From: Tubiluchus corallicola
Taxonomy: Eukaryota; Priapulida; Priapulimorpha; Priapulimorphida; Tubiluchidae
Assembly (NCBI GenBank): GCA_030141605.1
Contig: JAQGDQ010000250.1
Span: 1 to 64,000, forward strand
Direction: 5' to 3'
Length of the DNA stretch: 64,000 nt
The notes under the pieces were generated by a model that did not search any database, was not told where the DNA came from, and saw only the letters and a program-made list of their open reading frames with translations. This document shows, piece by piece, positions 51,823-64,000 of this stretch (position 1 is the first letter of the stretch; each line of letters begins with the position of its first letter). The position numbers were made by a program, and so were the translations under genes.

Positions 51823-52627
51823 GTTATACGATATAACAATCTCGCCTTCCCAGATTAGTAAAGTAATGATCTTTCCCTAACTGCGCGGCGTACATCAAAG
51901 GTTAAAATCAAATATCGAGTAACTAGCCAGTGGGCTATAATGCAACTCTGCTTTGTTTTTCGTACAATTTAACACTATTCAGTTTTTCCCGGCCACATTA
52001 GCGAACTCGCAAAAACGGGTAGAAATGCTGAAAAGTCGCGATACAATTAATCCAGACCAAGATGGGGGAACTTAATTTCAACTGCCTGGATGCGATGACA
52101 ACTTAGTTTCTAAATAAATTCACTCTAGATTGGTTTTCGGACGTTCGCAGGATGGCAACGAAAATACCTACTTTGATTTTGCTAGAAAGGTGGCAATTTT
52201 TCTTTACTTATACGTGTGGTAATCGCCTGTTATGGATCCTCCATAATTATAATTGTCCTTGCGTTATAGGGCGCCATAAAAGCTATTCTATTAACTATAA
52301 TTATTTGCACACCAAGTAAAAGAAGTGATTGCCATGCTGCATTGATGATGATTTTCAGTATTATTTCAGTTTTTAGGCGCTGTTTTAACGAAGTTTATGT
52401 TACAGTGATCACCTGTATGGCTTATAGGTAAATTAATGCTTGTTATTATGGTTTCAAATGCAAGACTCGCTAAATAAATTGAAAATAAAAAAACCTTTTT
52501 GAGGGAAACATCAGCGATTTTGCACATGTGTACGGAACAATAATTGACTGTCTCTCAGGTGTCCATATTCACATCATAAAACAAATATTAAACCATACAC
52601 GTCTCTGATATAGATGCTACAGAAAAC
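51823..52627. other. no gene recognised
   Basis: 0.8 kb of AT-rich sequence without recognisable features. Confidence 0.45.
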
Positions 52628-53240
52628 GTTAGAGCAAAACCGGACCCAATCTTAAACCGTAGGTAAAAACAATCTACTCTTTAAAATATTGAAAGGGAAC
52701 ATATTGTTTTTTCAAAAATGACTTGCGTGAAAGAATTATTACCACACAAATACAATTTCACGTTCACGCCATTAGTTCTTCGCTGTTACGTGCATTTCGC
52801 CATTCTCTAGTTAGACGGGCACTAGCGCCTGCATTTCGTAAGCGCATTACACAAAAATAGGTGTTGTACCTCTCAGTTCAGATGTGTTAGTTTCTGATAA
52901 ACTACGCGCGTTCGACAGCTCATGAGTGCGCACAGCGATAAATTTGAAATTTTAATTTTAATCTTAAACCATGCCTAGTTTTAGTACAACACACTAAATA
53001 TCTTACAGTAGCACTGTACTTCAATTTTCGCAAACACGTGCAACACACTCGTAGAATATTTTTGCCGTTAAAAATCATGTTAGTTTGTGATGACATCAAT
53101 AGTTGTGCTCGCTAGCCGTTAATTAAGTTTTTAATCTATTATTTAATTATCAGAAACACTTTTGCAGTATTAATCGTGTTAAAATGTATACTTTTTATCA
53201 GACTTGAAAATGGGGTAGTATATGAAAATTCATCCTTTAA
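52628..53240 (-). mobile_element. TTAA-bounded element, family B copy 2
   Basis: Reverse-oriented copy of the 21.2-21.9 kb element. It ends in TTAA at 53237-53240 (reverse complement TTAAAGGATGAATTTTC). The other end near 52628 is GTTAGAG where copy 1 has TTTAAAG, so that TTAA has mutated. It shares the TGATGACATCAATAG / TTGATGTCATC and GGCACTAGCGCC blocks. Confidence 0.7.
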
Positions 53241-54125
53241 TCTATTGACGTTGATATTAAACAAAAATTCCATGAATTTGCATATTTTATTATTTATATG
53301 CAACAACTTTGCACAAAATAAAATACGTGCTACTTAAATAGTACATATCCATATTATATAACACAAATGTTAAGCCACCCACTGCCATAATATAGGACTA
53401 AATAAAAATGTTAAGCTGTCCGCACATACACAATTTTTTTAGATTTTCATCTAGTACAGATGTTATAAATATTTTTTCATTTACTCAAAGTTAATTTCAG
53501 CACATTCGTACCACAAAAAATATAGGCATAAAAGAAGAATTATTTGCAAAAAAGTTTTTAAAAAGTGTTAAGTTTAAATCTATATCTTTCGTATTTTATA
53601 TACAAATGCGCATTTAACATATGAATTAAACATGCAATTTTATATGTATGTATAAATGTATAGGCCTATACATGCATGTAATACTTCACGATATTGCGCA
53701 AAATGTCGTTTTAATTGACTACATATTGCTACTGCAATGATGCCTCTGTAGTTTATGCCCGAAAGATTGGCTTCAAAAATGAGAAATTGTTTCTCTAATC
53801 ATCATACTAGATTAATTAGTAATCCGAGCATTTTCATCAGCCTTTACGATACTCCATTCAAGATTCTCTATTTCATCACTGCAAGCGAACTATGTTGATT
53901 GTAGCAAGAGCAATTCACGGTTAGCCAGCCAACCGTGACCTGTCTTGGCTTCCCACTGAACCCCATCAAATGGCAACTAAATATCATCCAGATACCCCAA
54001 TTTACACAATTTGCAGCGTTCTTATTGGCAGGATTCCACCGGAAAGTATTAACAGCGTGCGAAATTCAAGAAAGTGACTATTTGCTTGAGTGCCGTTTAA
54101 CTCCTTTAGGTAAGTTCGCCTTGCG
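53241..54125. other. no gene recognised
   Basis: AT-rich. The frame 53935-54129 (plus) reads to the edge of the next element and has no domain. Confidence 0.45.
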
Positions 54126-54681
54126 TTAAAGGAAGACTGGACGATTGTTTAGACTCAATCTCATTTTAATTTACTGTCCAAAATATACATTTTCTTGCCT
54201 ATAAAATTTAACAATTGTTCCTTATATTTGAATAATTAACTTAGAAAGTTAATTGACGGCAACCGAACACAGCTATTACTTATGTCAGAAACTAACCACA
54301 GTTTGTGCAATGGCAGGCATCTTCCCTTGCGCATCAAACACATTCGCATAATTGTCATAGTACTGTTTAAACGCATGGTGTCACGAAAAATGGGCTCTAT
54401 ATCACATGACGTCAGAAACCAACACTGCAGTTCGTGATCATGCTTATCACGGTACCGCCTTCTATTTGTCGGCGTCGCGCACGTGACAAAAAGGCGCCGC
54501 TGCCAATCTTACTAGATTAACTGACCCGCGCGTAGCTTTGAAAGTTTAATGAAATATGAGTATCCGAGGTAATTATTATTTAATCTAAGCTTTGATTGAA
54601 AATAAGCTATTGCAGTTTTCAATATTTTAGAGCATTCTTTATTCTGAACTCGTGTTTACACAATCATCCGGTTTTTTTTAA
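54126..54681 (-). mobile_element. TTAA-bounded element, family A copy 2
   Basis: About 556 bp, TTAA at 54126-54129 and 54678-54681. It is the reverse complement of 16984-17534 along its whole length, including GCCTGCCATTGCACAAAC and CCTTCTATTTGTCGGC. Similarity stops at the TTAA on both sides, so the unit is defined by comparison of two insertion sites. Confidence 0.85.
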
Positions 54682-55217
54682 CAAAACTTTAGCGCTTAAA
54701 GGTGTTTTTGTAGAATTTACAAATAGTGTGTTTGCCATTAATTGCGTAAATATCGATTCCTAGTTGCCTTGTTGTTTATCCTATGTTCCGATCGACACAT
54801 CCATGACACTTAATGTTTTACCGCAGAAAAGCCTTTCTCTTTGCAACACGACCACCCTAGCGTAAACATGCAAACAAACGAAGATCTAAAGGCCTAATTA
54901 GGCACGTAATAAAAAATTTCACCAATCACATTGATTTACTTATGACAATATAATAACTGCAGCTATCTTAGTGGATTATTTTTCCCTTACTAATTACAAA
55001 TAATATCGGACATCATTATTATTACTGCAGAATATATACGTTCCTACCAAAACCTTCTATATGGAATCTGCCTCTGCTGGGCTCACTGCTACATACTAAG
55101 GACGTGCTTAATTGTACAAAAATGCTCAAAACAGCGCGCAACGTATAGTGTATGTACACTGCTAAAAAACGTGCTACCATTCTTCCTCTGTTTGTTAGTC
55201 TTTTCAACAAACAGCTA
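54682..55217. other. no gene recognised
   Basis: Spacer before the ACTG array with no features seen. Confidence 0.45.
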
Positions 55218-55620
55218 CTTACTGACTGACTGACTGACTGACTGACTGACTGACTGACTGACTGACTGACTGACTGACTGACTGACTGACTGACTGACTG
55301 ACTGACTGACTGGCTAGCTGGTTGACTGGCTGACTGGCTGACTGACTGACTGACTGACTGACTGACTGGCTGACTGACTGGCTGGCTGACTGACTGACTG
55401 ACTGACTGACTGACTGACTGACTGACTGACTGACTGACTGACTGACTGACTGACTGACTGACTGACTGACTCACTGGTTGACTGGTTGACTGACTGACTG
55501 ACTGACTGACTGACTGACTGACTGACTGACTGACTGACTGACTGACTGACTGACTGACTGACTGACTGACTGACTGACTGACTGACTGACTGACTGACTG
55601 ACTGACTGACTGACTGACTA
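55218..55620. repeat. (ACTG)n tetranucleotide array
   Basis: About 100 units with scattered GGCT, GGTT and GCTA variants. The Ser-Val-Ser-Gln open frame on the minus strand (55022-55774) arises because the repeat has no stop in that frame. Confidence 0.98.
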
Positions 55621-56433
55621 GTCGGCTGCTCAATTTAGTGAATGCGTTAGTCGGCTGCGTTACATCGCAGCATTTCTGTAATTCTTTGAAATTATAATTA
55701 AATAAATGAAATGACGTAACGTGTGTTATTAATATTGATTGTTCTGGCAGAACCGGAATTTTTGTAACTGTCAAAGATAATCCTCCGTAATGAGATATTA
55801 ACTAGAGGAGAATGTGTCAATCGTATTTGTGTTTATTCATTTAATTCCTGAAAGAGAAAAGTAGGTAAGTCCCCAGGACATACCTGTGAAACCGCCGACT
55901 GACAACTTTCCCGAAGGCGTCCATCCAAGTGCTGGCCATATCCCGGCATGCTTAATTTCTGGTTAAGCGCACACCGTGATCACTTAGCTCTGTCAATCGC
56001 CACGTCTCACACAAAACAATTAATTCATCATTAATTCCTTGGTGTGAATATCGCTTTGTTTGCACCTAGGCGGGTGAATATTTGAGTAGTGGCCTGTAAA
56101 TGTTTGTGCTGCCCAGGTAAACTCATTACAGCGAAAGGTGAGCAAATAGCGTTAATAATACTATATTGCTTGCACGGCTTCCATATCAGTTATTAAATGC
56201 TCCATGGTATTATTATTATTTATAAATGCGCTAGTTTCTATTATTTCTTATTACTAGGCATATTATGTTGACGTGTTGGAAAGTTAATCTCGTATACGGT
56301 GTACCTGACCAGTTAAATCTGCGAATTCAGAACACAAGGCCAGGCGTTAAAGCACAGGAAAATACTCTTCATAAAAAAGCTTAAAAAATTAGTCTTGAAA
56401 TTTTATATTATCTACATGTCTTACTGCATACAT
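55621..56433. other. no gene recognised
   Basis: 0.8 kb, AT-rich, no features seen. Confidence 0.45.
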
Positions 56434-56476
56434 TTCTCTCTCTTTCTCTCTCTCTCCTCTCTCTCTCTCTCCTCTC

Positions 56477-56563
<87 letters not shown>
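56434..56563. repeat. (CT)n microsatellite
   Basis: CT repeats with CTCC/CACC interruptions at the left. Confidence 0.97.
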
Positions 56564-56565
<2 letters not shown>

Positions 56566-56739
56566 ATTTACTTTAAAAGAAACGCATTAGTTTGTCATAA
56601 ATTTATACAATTTATACAAGTGGTGAAAGATATTATTTACAAAAATCTACTGTACTTTTTATTACTTCGGGTTAGCTGAGAATATACAGTGTGAAAAAAA
56701 ACAGTAAGATAAATAAATTTATATTTTTTGTTATAATTA

Positions 56740-57096
56740 TAACGATGCAGAGTAAGCTTAACATAAATATGGGCAAACTTTCTGAACCATAGTTACTACT
56801 AGTTCTAGTTGAGATTATTTATATAGTTTGTACGTGAATGTTGTATTTTGTGTAATTATTTTTCTTGTATTATATGTACAAACAATATCTGAGTATTGTG
56901 TGTCAACTTGTTCCTACCATTGTCTAGAATTATTCATAATGTCTTTTTGTGCGACTTGTTTTAGGATCTAGTTGTACTTTTGTTACCTGTGTCATAATGT
57001 ATAATTGTATTTCCTTGGATGTATTAGATTGAAATGATTCATTGTACACCTGCAAAAAGAGGTTAATAAAAGAGTTATAATAATAATAATAATAAC
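56740..57096 (+). mobile_element. possible LINE 3' untranslated end with (TAA)n tail
   Basis: AT-rich, non-coding sequence ends in AATAAAAGAGT and then (TAA)6-7 at 57076-57096. TAA-type tails are typical of I-like LINEs, but no coding part is attached, so this is only suggestive. Confidence 0.3.
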
Positions 57097-57104
57097 GCTA
57101 TATA

Positions 57105-57475
57105 ATACTAGTAACTTTAAGCTCTTTCGATGACCATCAGGCGCAGCCATTTTACATACAAGTTTAGATAACATAGCGCGAAGTTCGAAACAATCATTCG
57201 TGACGCATTCTTCGCTAAGCCAGAGTTTAAATTACTACATGTTTTCAATATGATCAATGTCCTTTTTCGTGAATCAATGATGCACACTGAGATGGCGAAT
57301 GTAGTTCCGTTTTACCTGCGTGGCGTAAACATTTTAAATTACTGTATAACGAATTTTCTTTTTCAATTACGTAACTATTTCAAACAGGTAAGCGTAATAC
57401 TAAGCAACATAACTTTGTATGAAAATTTTTTTTGTGATATTAAAATTCCATTTTTCCAATTTTAAACGAATTTTG
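57105..57475 (+). mobile_element. TTAA-bounded family C, truncated copy
   Basis: It contains GATGACCATCAGGCGCAGCC, AAGTTTAGATAACAT, TTTCAAACAGGTAAGCG and CATAACTTTGTATGAAAA in the same order as the complete copies. The right third of the element is missing. The 71-codon frame at 57250-57465 is incidental. Confidence 0.65.
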
Positions 57476-57742
57476 CAACCACAGATGAAAACTTGCTGCT
57501 TGCCGTTATTGCTACTGTGTTATGTATGCATGTGACCAAAAATCTTTTCTTTCATTCTCTATTTTTTCTTCTAATCTTTATTATTTTGTCTTTTTATTAT
57601 TAAGCGTAAAACACGTTAAATTAAGTAGGATAATCGTACATAATAGGTTACATTTGTTACTCTTAGCCAACACTTTTCTTTTTTCTTTCTGGATACAAAG
57701 AGCCCTAATTATTTTGGACTTTATTTCATTTGGTGCTCAGCC

Positions 57743-57857
57743 CCACCTCCCACTGCTAACAGGTATTTTCATTTGGTTCCCCATCGCCACCTCCCACTGC
57801 TGACAGGTATTTTCATTTGGTTCCCCAGCCCCACCTCCCACTGCTAACAGGTATCTT
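57743..57857. repeat. 44-bp tandem repeat, 2.6 copies
   Basis: CCACCTCCCACTGCT begins at 57743, 57787 and 57831. The units also share ACAGGTATTTTCATTTGG. Confidence 0.95.
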
Positions 57858-58399
57858 ACCCTCAGTTTGGTCTCCCAGATGGGCATAAATCACACCATCG
57901 CTCTGCAATCGAATTTTGCAACTTAGTTACGAACGAGGACAGTAACCAGAAAATTAACATTGCCTTTTGTAATAGACAGGCTGGATAATCGCTTCTCGGC
58001 ACTTGTGTGCGGCTGCTTTCCTACCTGCCTGTCTGCATTCTTGCTTATTTGCCCGCCAACCTGCCAATACCGCATTTACTAAAGCGAAAAACATCGATCA
58101 AAATTTCGCCCATTATGAAATTGTTTGAATACCTTAATTGTCTAACTAATCTGTTGGACAAATTAAGTCCATTTAACATAGAAGACACATGGAGGACTTA
58201 ATACACAGTTTTGAAATATGCGTATACCCACTTCCGTCATATAACGAATTTACAGCAAAATGTAACTGTAATGCTAATATCATCATGCATGACTTTAAGA
58301 TTTTTATACATCTCAGACGTACAAATGTTTTGTACTGTAAATTTTTCAAAATTCTGTTATACGTACTTTTTGATTTTTTTGTACTGCGCAATAAAAAAT
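57858..58399. other. no gene recognised
   Basis: Unremarkable spacer. Frames at 58007-58391 on both strands have no domain. Confidence 0.45.
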
Positions 58400-58588
58400 T
58401 ATGTTATGTTATGTTACGTTACGTTACGTTACGTTACGTTACGTTGCGATGTGTTGCGTTGCATTACATTGCACTGGGTTGCGTTACACTACGTTATGCT
58501 GCGCTGTGTTGTGTTGTGTTGTGTTGTGTTGTTAGGTTATGTGACGTGACGTGACGTTGCGTTGCATTACGTGATGTGATATTATGTT
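58400..58588. repeat. (GTTAC/GTTGC)n pentanucleotide repeat
   Basis: GTTAT, GTTAC, GTTGC and GTTGT units in blocks, so the array has undergone point mutation followed by local spread of variants. Confidence 0.95.
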
Positions 58589-59209
58589 AGGAGCCACAAT
58601 CAGGGCTACACTGAGTGACATTAACATGAGCAGATATTGTCGTAGAAGCAATTTACTATTCTTGTCCTGCGCTTGTAAATTAATCTCGTGCTACGTCACA
58701 CAGCAAAAGTCCAGCTAAAATTAACTAAATCCAAACCGTCAATAACGTAGAATTATTTGAACTACCTAAGCAAGAAGATTTAATGACAAACAACAAGCTG
58801 CGTTCAAACTGGCTTCGTCTAAATCTTGTGTAGAAAATTGCTCTTTCATGTGATTGTCGCCATTGTAGCTTATATTATTAAAACTTTGTCAGTAATTATC
58901 GCGAGGCGCACTGACAATCGATTTCTTCCTGCCATTTCCAGCCGCAAACGAACGCGACGCGAAGGAATAAGCATAGGAAAAATCCCGGTTATCCTGAAAT
59001 GCATTCTGGACTGAAATATGTTGGGACCCGGTCCAGCATTTCCTCTGCGTCCTGATTTAATATGGACTAGGCTTAGCTTTACGTCACCGGTGACCGACTG
59101 ACGACCTGACTTGCGATCTGATCCAATCATCAAATTCCAAATGTTACTTACATGTACAATAATACGCGTATTTTATGTAAGTATATATATAAGCTACAAT
59201 GGCTACATA
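58589..59209. other. no gene recognised
   Basis: Includes a somewhat GC-richer segment (58890-59130) with frames on both strands (58826-59014 and 58870-59133) that lack domains. Confidence 0.4.
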
Positions 59210-59212
59210 TAT

Positions 59213-59257
<45 letters not shown>

Positions 59258-59275
59258 CATATATATATATATATT
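59210..59275. repeat. (AT)n / TACA microsatellite
   Basis: Alternating AT and ATACAT units. Confidence 0.97.
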
Positions 59276-59280
59276 GCACG

Positions 59281-59560
59281 TCCTCTGACATTACTCTTGC
59301 AGTCACTTTAGACCACGCTGTCCTGTACCCCGCAACCTCCCACGTCTCTGTATTTTTGATATCTAATGGTTTGCTGATAAGAACTTTTTGGATGGAATTA
59401 ACGTGAGTCAGTAGGTGTCTTTCTTGCGATTTCTTTTCTTTCTGCAGTGCTTTTTGAACGCTAATTTTAATGGACTGTCATCTGGCAGTCGTATAAGATG
59501 TCCTATTCATCTTAATCTTCTCCTTTTCATTTTAACTGTCCATTCCCCTGCCTTGACTTC
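59281..59560 (-). mobile_element. LINE remnant, post-polymerase region, minus strand
   Basis: Conceptual reading on the minus strand gives KMKRRRLR, a stop where Trp is expected, then IGHLIRLPDDSPLKLAF. After a frame change it gives NTETWEVAGYRTAWSKVTAR. RRxLRWxxHxxRLPDD and the final WExA..R..W..V match the arrangement in the 31-kb LINE fragment, so both belong to the same broad LINE group. At least one stop and one frameshift make it dead. Upstream and downstream limits are unclear. Confidence 0.6.
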
Positions 59561-59671
59561 ATTATATAAAGTATATATACATTGACAATAACTTATCTTG
59601 CGTCGTTCATCATTAATAATTGAACTGCAATGCATCGCAATAGATGTACATATATATATTGCAACGTGGGC

Positions 59672-60088
59672 GAAATGCTGTTTATTTCACACCTCCCCCA
59701 CCCCCACATTGTGATAGTTTGATTCATTACGAAGTCACGCCACAAACTATCTACTACACAGTCTACTACAAACTGCCCATGCGGAATGTCCTTGTCGATT
59801 CAGCAGCCAGGCGGACAGGTGCGTGCACCATCTAAGCACCTGTCCCGTAGTTCAACGAAATTTGGAAGACATAAAATAAGTTACTGCAAGTCTTATACAT
59901 TAATTCCTCTGTTCTGTCGTTCACTTTGGACTAAACAAAACACTGGCTGAAACACACAACTTCTATATGACCCAAGCAGAACCCAGCGTTGAACCTAGAC
60001 GTCTTGACCTTCAGAAAGCCGGAATTCGAACCGTCCAGGGCGAGCTACTACAACCCCCTGGTGGTGATGGCCCGCCGACGTTACAGTA
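59672..60088 (-). mobile_element. tRNA-derived SINE, copy 3
   Basis: On the minus strand, an A-box-equivalent TGGACGGTTCG (60037-60027) and a B-box-like GGTTCAACGCT (59995-59985) occupy the same relative places as in copies 1 and 2. The distal end retains TGTGGGGGTGGGGGAGG. The head has drifted, and the middle differs more (an extra CTACTACAC repeat near 59750). All three copies lie on the minus strand. Confidence 0.7.
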
Positions 60089-63000
60089 TATATGCACTAG
60101 TCACTGTACGGGTTTTGCATGTTTGGAAAACGTAAAAACTTCAAATTTCATTATGAGCAATAAAATTATTTCTAACCCTAATTTATGTGTAATTTTAAAG
60201 TGCTAAACTTCTATTATAAACTGTCCATGCGGAACGCTACCGTCAACGACGGCTGTGCCACGTAATAGGAATGAAAACTTGAACTCCGTTCTTGGAATGA
60301 GACCAAAAATCACATTAGCCATCGAAACCAGCGGGTGTAGTTTAAAAAAGTACATTATTAATTTTACATGACAATACAATAAGGTTCAAACTAAAACAGT
60401 GTGTTTATATGAAATAAACGGGTAATATAAACTGATAAAATTGTCTTCACGACTTTTTCTCTCACTGAGACTTTCAAACACTGAGTTGTGCGTGACAAAA
60501 ATTTCTTTAAAATTAACTCTTCTTACACTGTTGCAGTGTAACAAACGAATCTGGATGCAGAGCAGACTTGTCGTTTTATATTCATTTTTGCAGGAAATCA
60601 CGAACTCCTCACTCCTCAACACGTCACGAAGTCAAGAATGTAACTAGGCCATTATAACAGGCCTGAACAGTAAGCTTATTTTCGGTCCATTTTCTAATAC
60701 TCGAACACAAAACACGCCACCTCTAAATTTAATTTAAAATACAACACTAGATAAACGAATGTGCGTATTTATTTAGACATCGTGAGAAGATGACTCATTT
60801 TACAGGCCAACACGAAATAAATACTTAATAATAAAAGACCTTATCTGACTGGTAAAGTTTCAGATTCGCACGCGAAGGATTCCTGTCGTAAATCACGCTA
60901 TATCAGTGTCGCGCTGTGTTGTTTCATTAAAGGGACGCTAATTGCCCGTCGACTCGTCAACAAATTTCTTAGTTAATTACAGCTTCTGACTTGTTCACTT
61001 TCTAAGCTTGTGCACAGTTGTCATGGAGCAACAGTTTCGTAAGATTAAATATTGAATCATGCTTGAAAATAAACTGACGTCAGTCTTAAATAAAAATTAA
61101 TATTAACCCAACCAGTGTGGGAAGTGTGACTCCTAAGTTTATGCTTGGGTATTTAAGTATCCTTAGGCTTACTACATGACAATGTGCGCAGGTAAAATAT
61201 TGCAGCAATGCTTTTCATAAACAAATACGCCTAATTGCAAGTCTCCATGCAGGCATACGGTCCACTTGCTTTCGGTAAAATGGTCCTAGTCCACTCTTAC
61301 ATATACGGCCCTAGTTAGTTATCTGTTATATTAATTTCTTGGTGATATGTATGGATGTAGTATTATTCCCTGGACATCTGTCTGGTGTTTCAGACGGTAA
61401 GTGTCGCCATCTGTCAACGGTCGTACAAACTTGCGATAGAGAAAAATCCTTCCGCCTATTAAGATATGCCCATACAACTGTAGAAAAATGAATCTTGCAA
61501 CAGACTTTTTTGCAAGTAAAAATTTTTTTTACTAAAAGACAGATTAGTAAAATAAAAGACAAACTATTATTTCTTTCTTCGTTGTTCATTTTTATTATTA
61601 TATACACCTTCTTCATTATTTAATTTTGGTTCATTGTGTTCCTCTTACTGTAAAATTATTAATAATTATTAGTGTTTAATATCATTAGCTACCAACCAAA
61701 TTTTTTAAGAGGTACTTCTGTGATTCTCTCTTGCGTTTTTCGTTTGCTGTGCTTCTGTGTTTTCTACGTACTTATACCTTTTCAAATGTGATTATTTTAT
61801 GTGTTATTAGTACAAATAAAAAATTCACCCCCAAAATTTGCATTTGTAATTTAATGTGATTTATCTCCCTTTCTCATTCACTTGAAAATATCGTACAGTG
61901 GTTTTTGAAACGTCGTGTTTTTCTTTCTTTTTCTTGTTTTTTAATTGCAGGATTTTTTAATTAATTACCTAATTCACTGCCATGATTCATCATTCTTCCT
62001 TTCCTGTGTAGTCTAACCGTTTTCCCCTGTTCTTTTTTTTGGTGCACTTGTTAATCTGCTTATACAAGCCTTTGTTTCTTTAGTTCACTGCAGAGCAATT
62101 ATTCTTTTATAATAATGATAGTGTATAAATACTATAAGACATAATATTACCCTAATACTGTACTATGATGTAACAATACTGGTACATGTAGTTAGTTGCG
62201 CTGTTTGTCGTTAAGAATTATCTTGTTTTATCCACCTACAGAGTTTTCAAAAAATGGTTAAAACGTTTGTAACAAAAAATAGTAATAATGATCCAATCAT
62301 TACACTTTCGCTTGAATACAAATAATCTAGGGTCTCCTTTCGGCCGGATTGCTCCATAGACTAGTGTAGGCTGCAGCTACCCTCAAGCTTTGGAAATAAC
62401 TGGGAAAAAATTGTTTTTAAAGTACGGTTGTGTTAAAATATGTGCTAATTTAGTTTGCAATAAAAAGTAAAATATAGGTATTTCTTAAGGAATATTTTTA
62501 TTGACAAGCAAAAGATAGCTATTCTAGGTTATTCAAAGAATTTGCTGTAAGCTGACTGCAAGCTACGCAAATGTTGCTAAAATATAATTATCACACAAGT
62601 AAAAAATATTCAAGACGGGTGTGGGTGAGTTAGATGGTAAGTGCATCTGAGGAGGCCCCATAATTTCGCTAACCTAGGAGCCCCAGAAGTCATAATCCGG
62701 CCATAGGTCACCTATATAATAATTATTAAATGAAATTAATACTAGTACTCTGGTAATTGATCCTCTCCATGCGTACTAAAAAATTATTTTAAAAAAACAC
62801 GAAATAGTACTAGTAAAACTTTATTTGAAAAATTTGTTGCAATTAAAATTTAATTAGTATAGTGATTATTATATAAAAATACACTTGACCTCAATAATGG
62901 TTCTTTTATCTTTAAATTTTATTGCTGTGGTAGCCAAAAAAAGAGAACTGAGAGCCTGAGACTGAGAGTAGGTTGCTGACACGTGAATGAACACCACGTG

Positions 63001-63261
63001 ACCTCTCATTATTAATCCGCCGATGAACTATTTTCCTTGGCGATTTAGGAATCATTCTCTTTATTCTGGAATTTATTTTAAAACAGATATATGGTAAAAT
63101 ATACTGCTGGCCGTGTGTTGTTTTAATGTGTGCTTAATTTTTTTGTTTCGCTTGTACTTCCGGAGTAAAGTGACTGTTGCGCAATCAAATTCGTATGAGT
63201 AAATCGGTCGAATGCGTCACAGCCGGCTCCTTCTTTTCGTACACGCTACCATTGCAGTAAC
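60089..63261. other. no gene recognised
   Basis: 3.2 kb of AT-rich sequence. The frames here are short and overlap on both strands. A GC-richer patch at 62330-62400 and 62620-62710 carries short inverted CGGCCGGATT / AATCCGGCC words. CACGTG occurs at 62995. No RNA genes are recognised. Confidence 0.4.
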
Positions 63262-63287
63262 ATGTCATATGCTTCAGAAGATATTAG
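63262..63287 (+). CDS. possible short first coding exon (speculative)
   Basis: ATG in the context AACATGT opens eight codons (MSYASEDI) plus two bases, followed by a good donor, AG/GTAAGG. The upstream 100 bp is slightly GC-richer than its surroundings. If real, the gene runs right, out of the window. No conserved domain can be expected in so short a piece, and chance occurrence is quite possible. Confidence 0.15.
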
Positions 63288-63289
63288 GT

Positions 63290-64000
63290 AAGGAATTCAC
63301 ACATCTTTATCGACTATTAATAATATCTTTGCAGTCTGTTTATAACGTAATTACGTACTAGTTTTGTCCTGCTGTGTTGTAGATTGTAGGTTACCTGTTA
63401 AACTTTTGCTTTCTCTGTTAAACAAGGACAGGTCATATTTCGAAATCAATCATGGTTGCCTTTGAGTGAACTTAATTTTTGATTGTAGCGAGCCGGCGTT
63501 TGTTTTTACATATATGTGTTTCATATGTGGTGTGTGGTTTCACGGAATAACAAACTATGTTACGTAAACATTTTTAATTTAACAGTGTTAACAGATATTG
63601 GTGCAGGACATTGGAAGTGGTATTTCAAGTGCTTGTTTTACTACTGTTCAGCAACTTACAGTTAGGTCTGTCATAATAGGTCTACTGCGTAGTACAGGCG
63701 AACTGCCATTAATATTTCAGATATGAGATATTTGCTGCAAGAAGTTATTAACGTATTATTTATTAATTTATTAAGTGTTTTATTGAGATTTAAATTTAAT
63801 AATTATTTGACACTGTTTATAACACTATCAGCTGTGAAGAAATTATTTACATAAACCCATAGAAGTTTTCTAAATATATACATCAAAATGCTATGTGTTG
63901 TGAAAGATGGTAGATAATGTGCACAACTCACCAATAACTTGTTACAAATACTTAGTACAAATAAGTTTGCACAGCTTAATAAACTGGTTTCAAGTTGTGC
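63290..64000. other. no gene recognised
   Basis: AT-rich to the window edge. No repeat, RNA or exon is supported. Confidence 0.45.

Noticed and set aside
55022-55774. 250-codon Ser-Val-Ser-Gln frame.
   Set aside because: Produced by the ACTG array. The flanks of the frame have no domain.

Overview
This window is nuclear DNA from an animal with a large, AT-rich, repeat-dense genome. The only protein-coding gene I can support is split by an intron with canonical splice sites. The rest is microsatellites, short interspersed elements (SINEs), LINE remnants and short terminal-inverted-repeat elements. The mix (RTE-type LINE ends, a 5S rRNA-derived SINE, a tRNA-derived SINE, many TTAA-bounded short elements) fits an invertebrate, perhaps an arthropod. 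I cannot name the species or be sure of the phylum.

Gene content. The minus strand carries the first two coding exons of a rhodopsin-family (class A) peptide-type GPCR. Exon 1 (27339 down to 26900) holds the N-terminus and TM1-TM3. Exon 2 (21081 down to 20958) holds intracellular loop 2 and TM4. The intron between them is 5.8 kb and full of repeats. TM5-TM7 and the C-terminus must lie at lower coordinates or outside the window, and I did not find them. A very short possible first exon (63262-63287, plus strand) near the right edge is only a lead.

Layout. 0-6 kb: a long GA tract, an RTE-derived chimeric retroelement with clear target-site duplications, a 5S-derived SINE, a foldback element with an internal 67-bp array, and a small MITE. 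6-17 kb: mostly featureless AT-rich DNA with a hairpin MITE, a GT array and a 1.9-kb element with about 215-bp inverted arms that contains a SINE. 17-31 kb: the GPCR locus, hosting TTAA-bounded elements and several inverted-repeat elements. 31-45 kb: a LINE fragment, several microsatellites, a second SINE copy, an ATG array with a higher-order repeat and a 32-bp minisatellite of about 36 copies. 45-58 kb: a 213-bp repeat flanked by 19-bp direct repeats, an isolated GC-rich patch, a hAT-like element, and second copies of the TTAA elements. 58-64 kb: short tandem repeats, a second LINE remnant, a third SINE copy and 3 kb with nothing recognised.

The most coherent new signal is a group of 550-640-bp elements bounded by TTAA and beginning TTAAAGGA. 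They fall into at least three sequence families, each with two near-complete copies here. One family carries a conserved splice-donor-like CAG/GTAAG. All long open frames other than the GPCR exons and the LINE fragments lie in tandem repeats and are not treated as genes. Everything here was read by eye. Element boundaries are good to a few bases where a duplication is described, and to tens of bases elsewhere.
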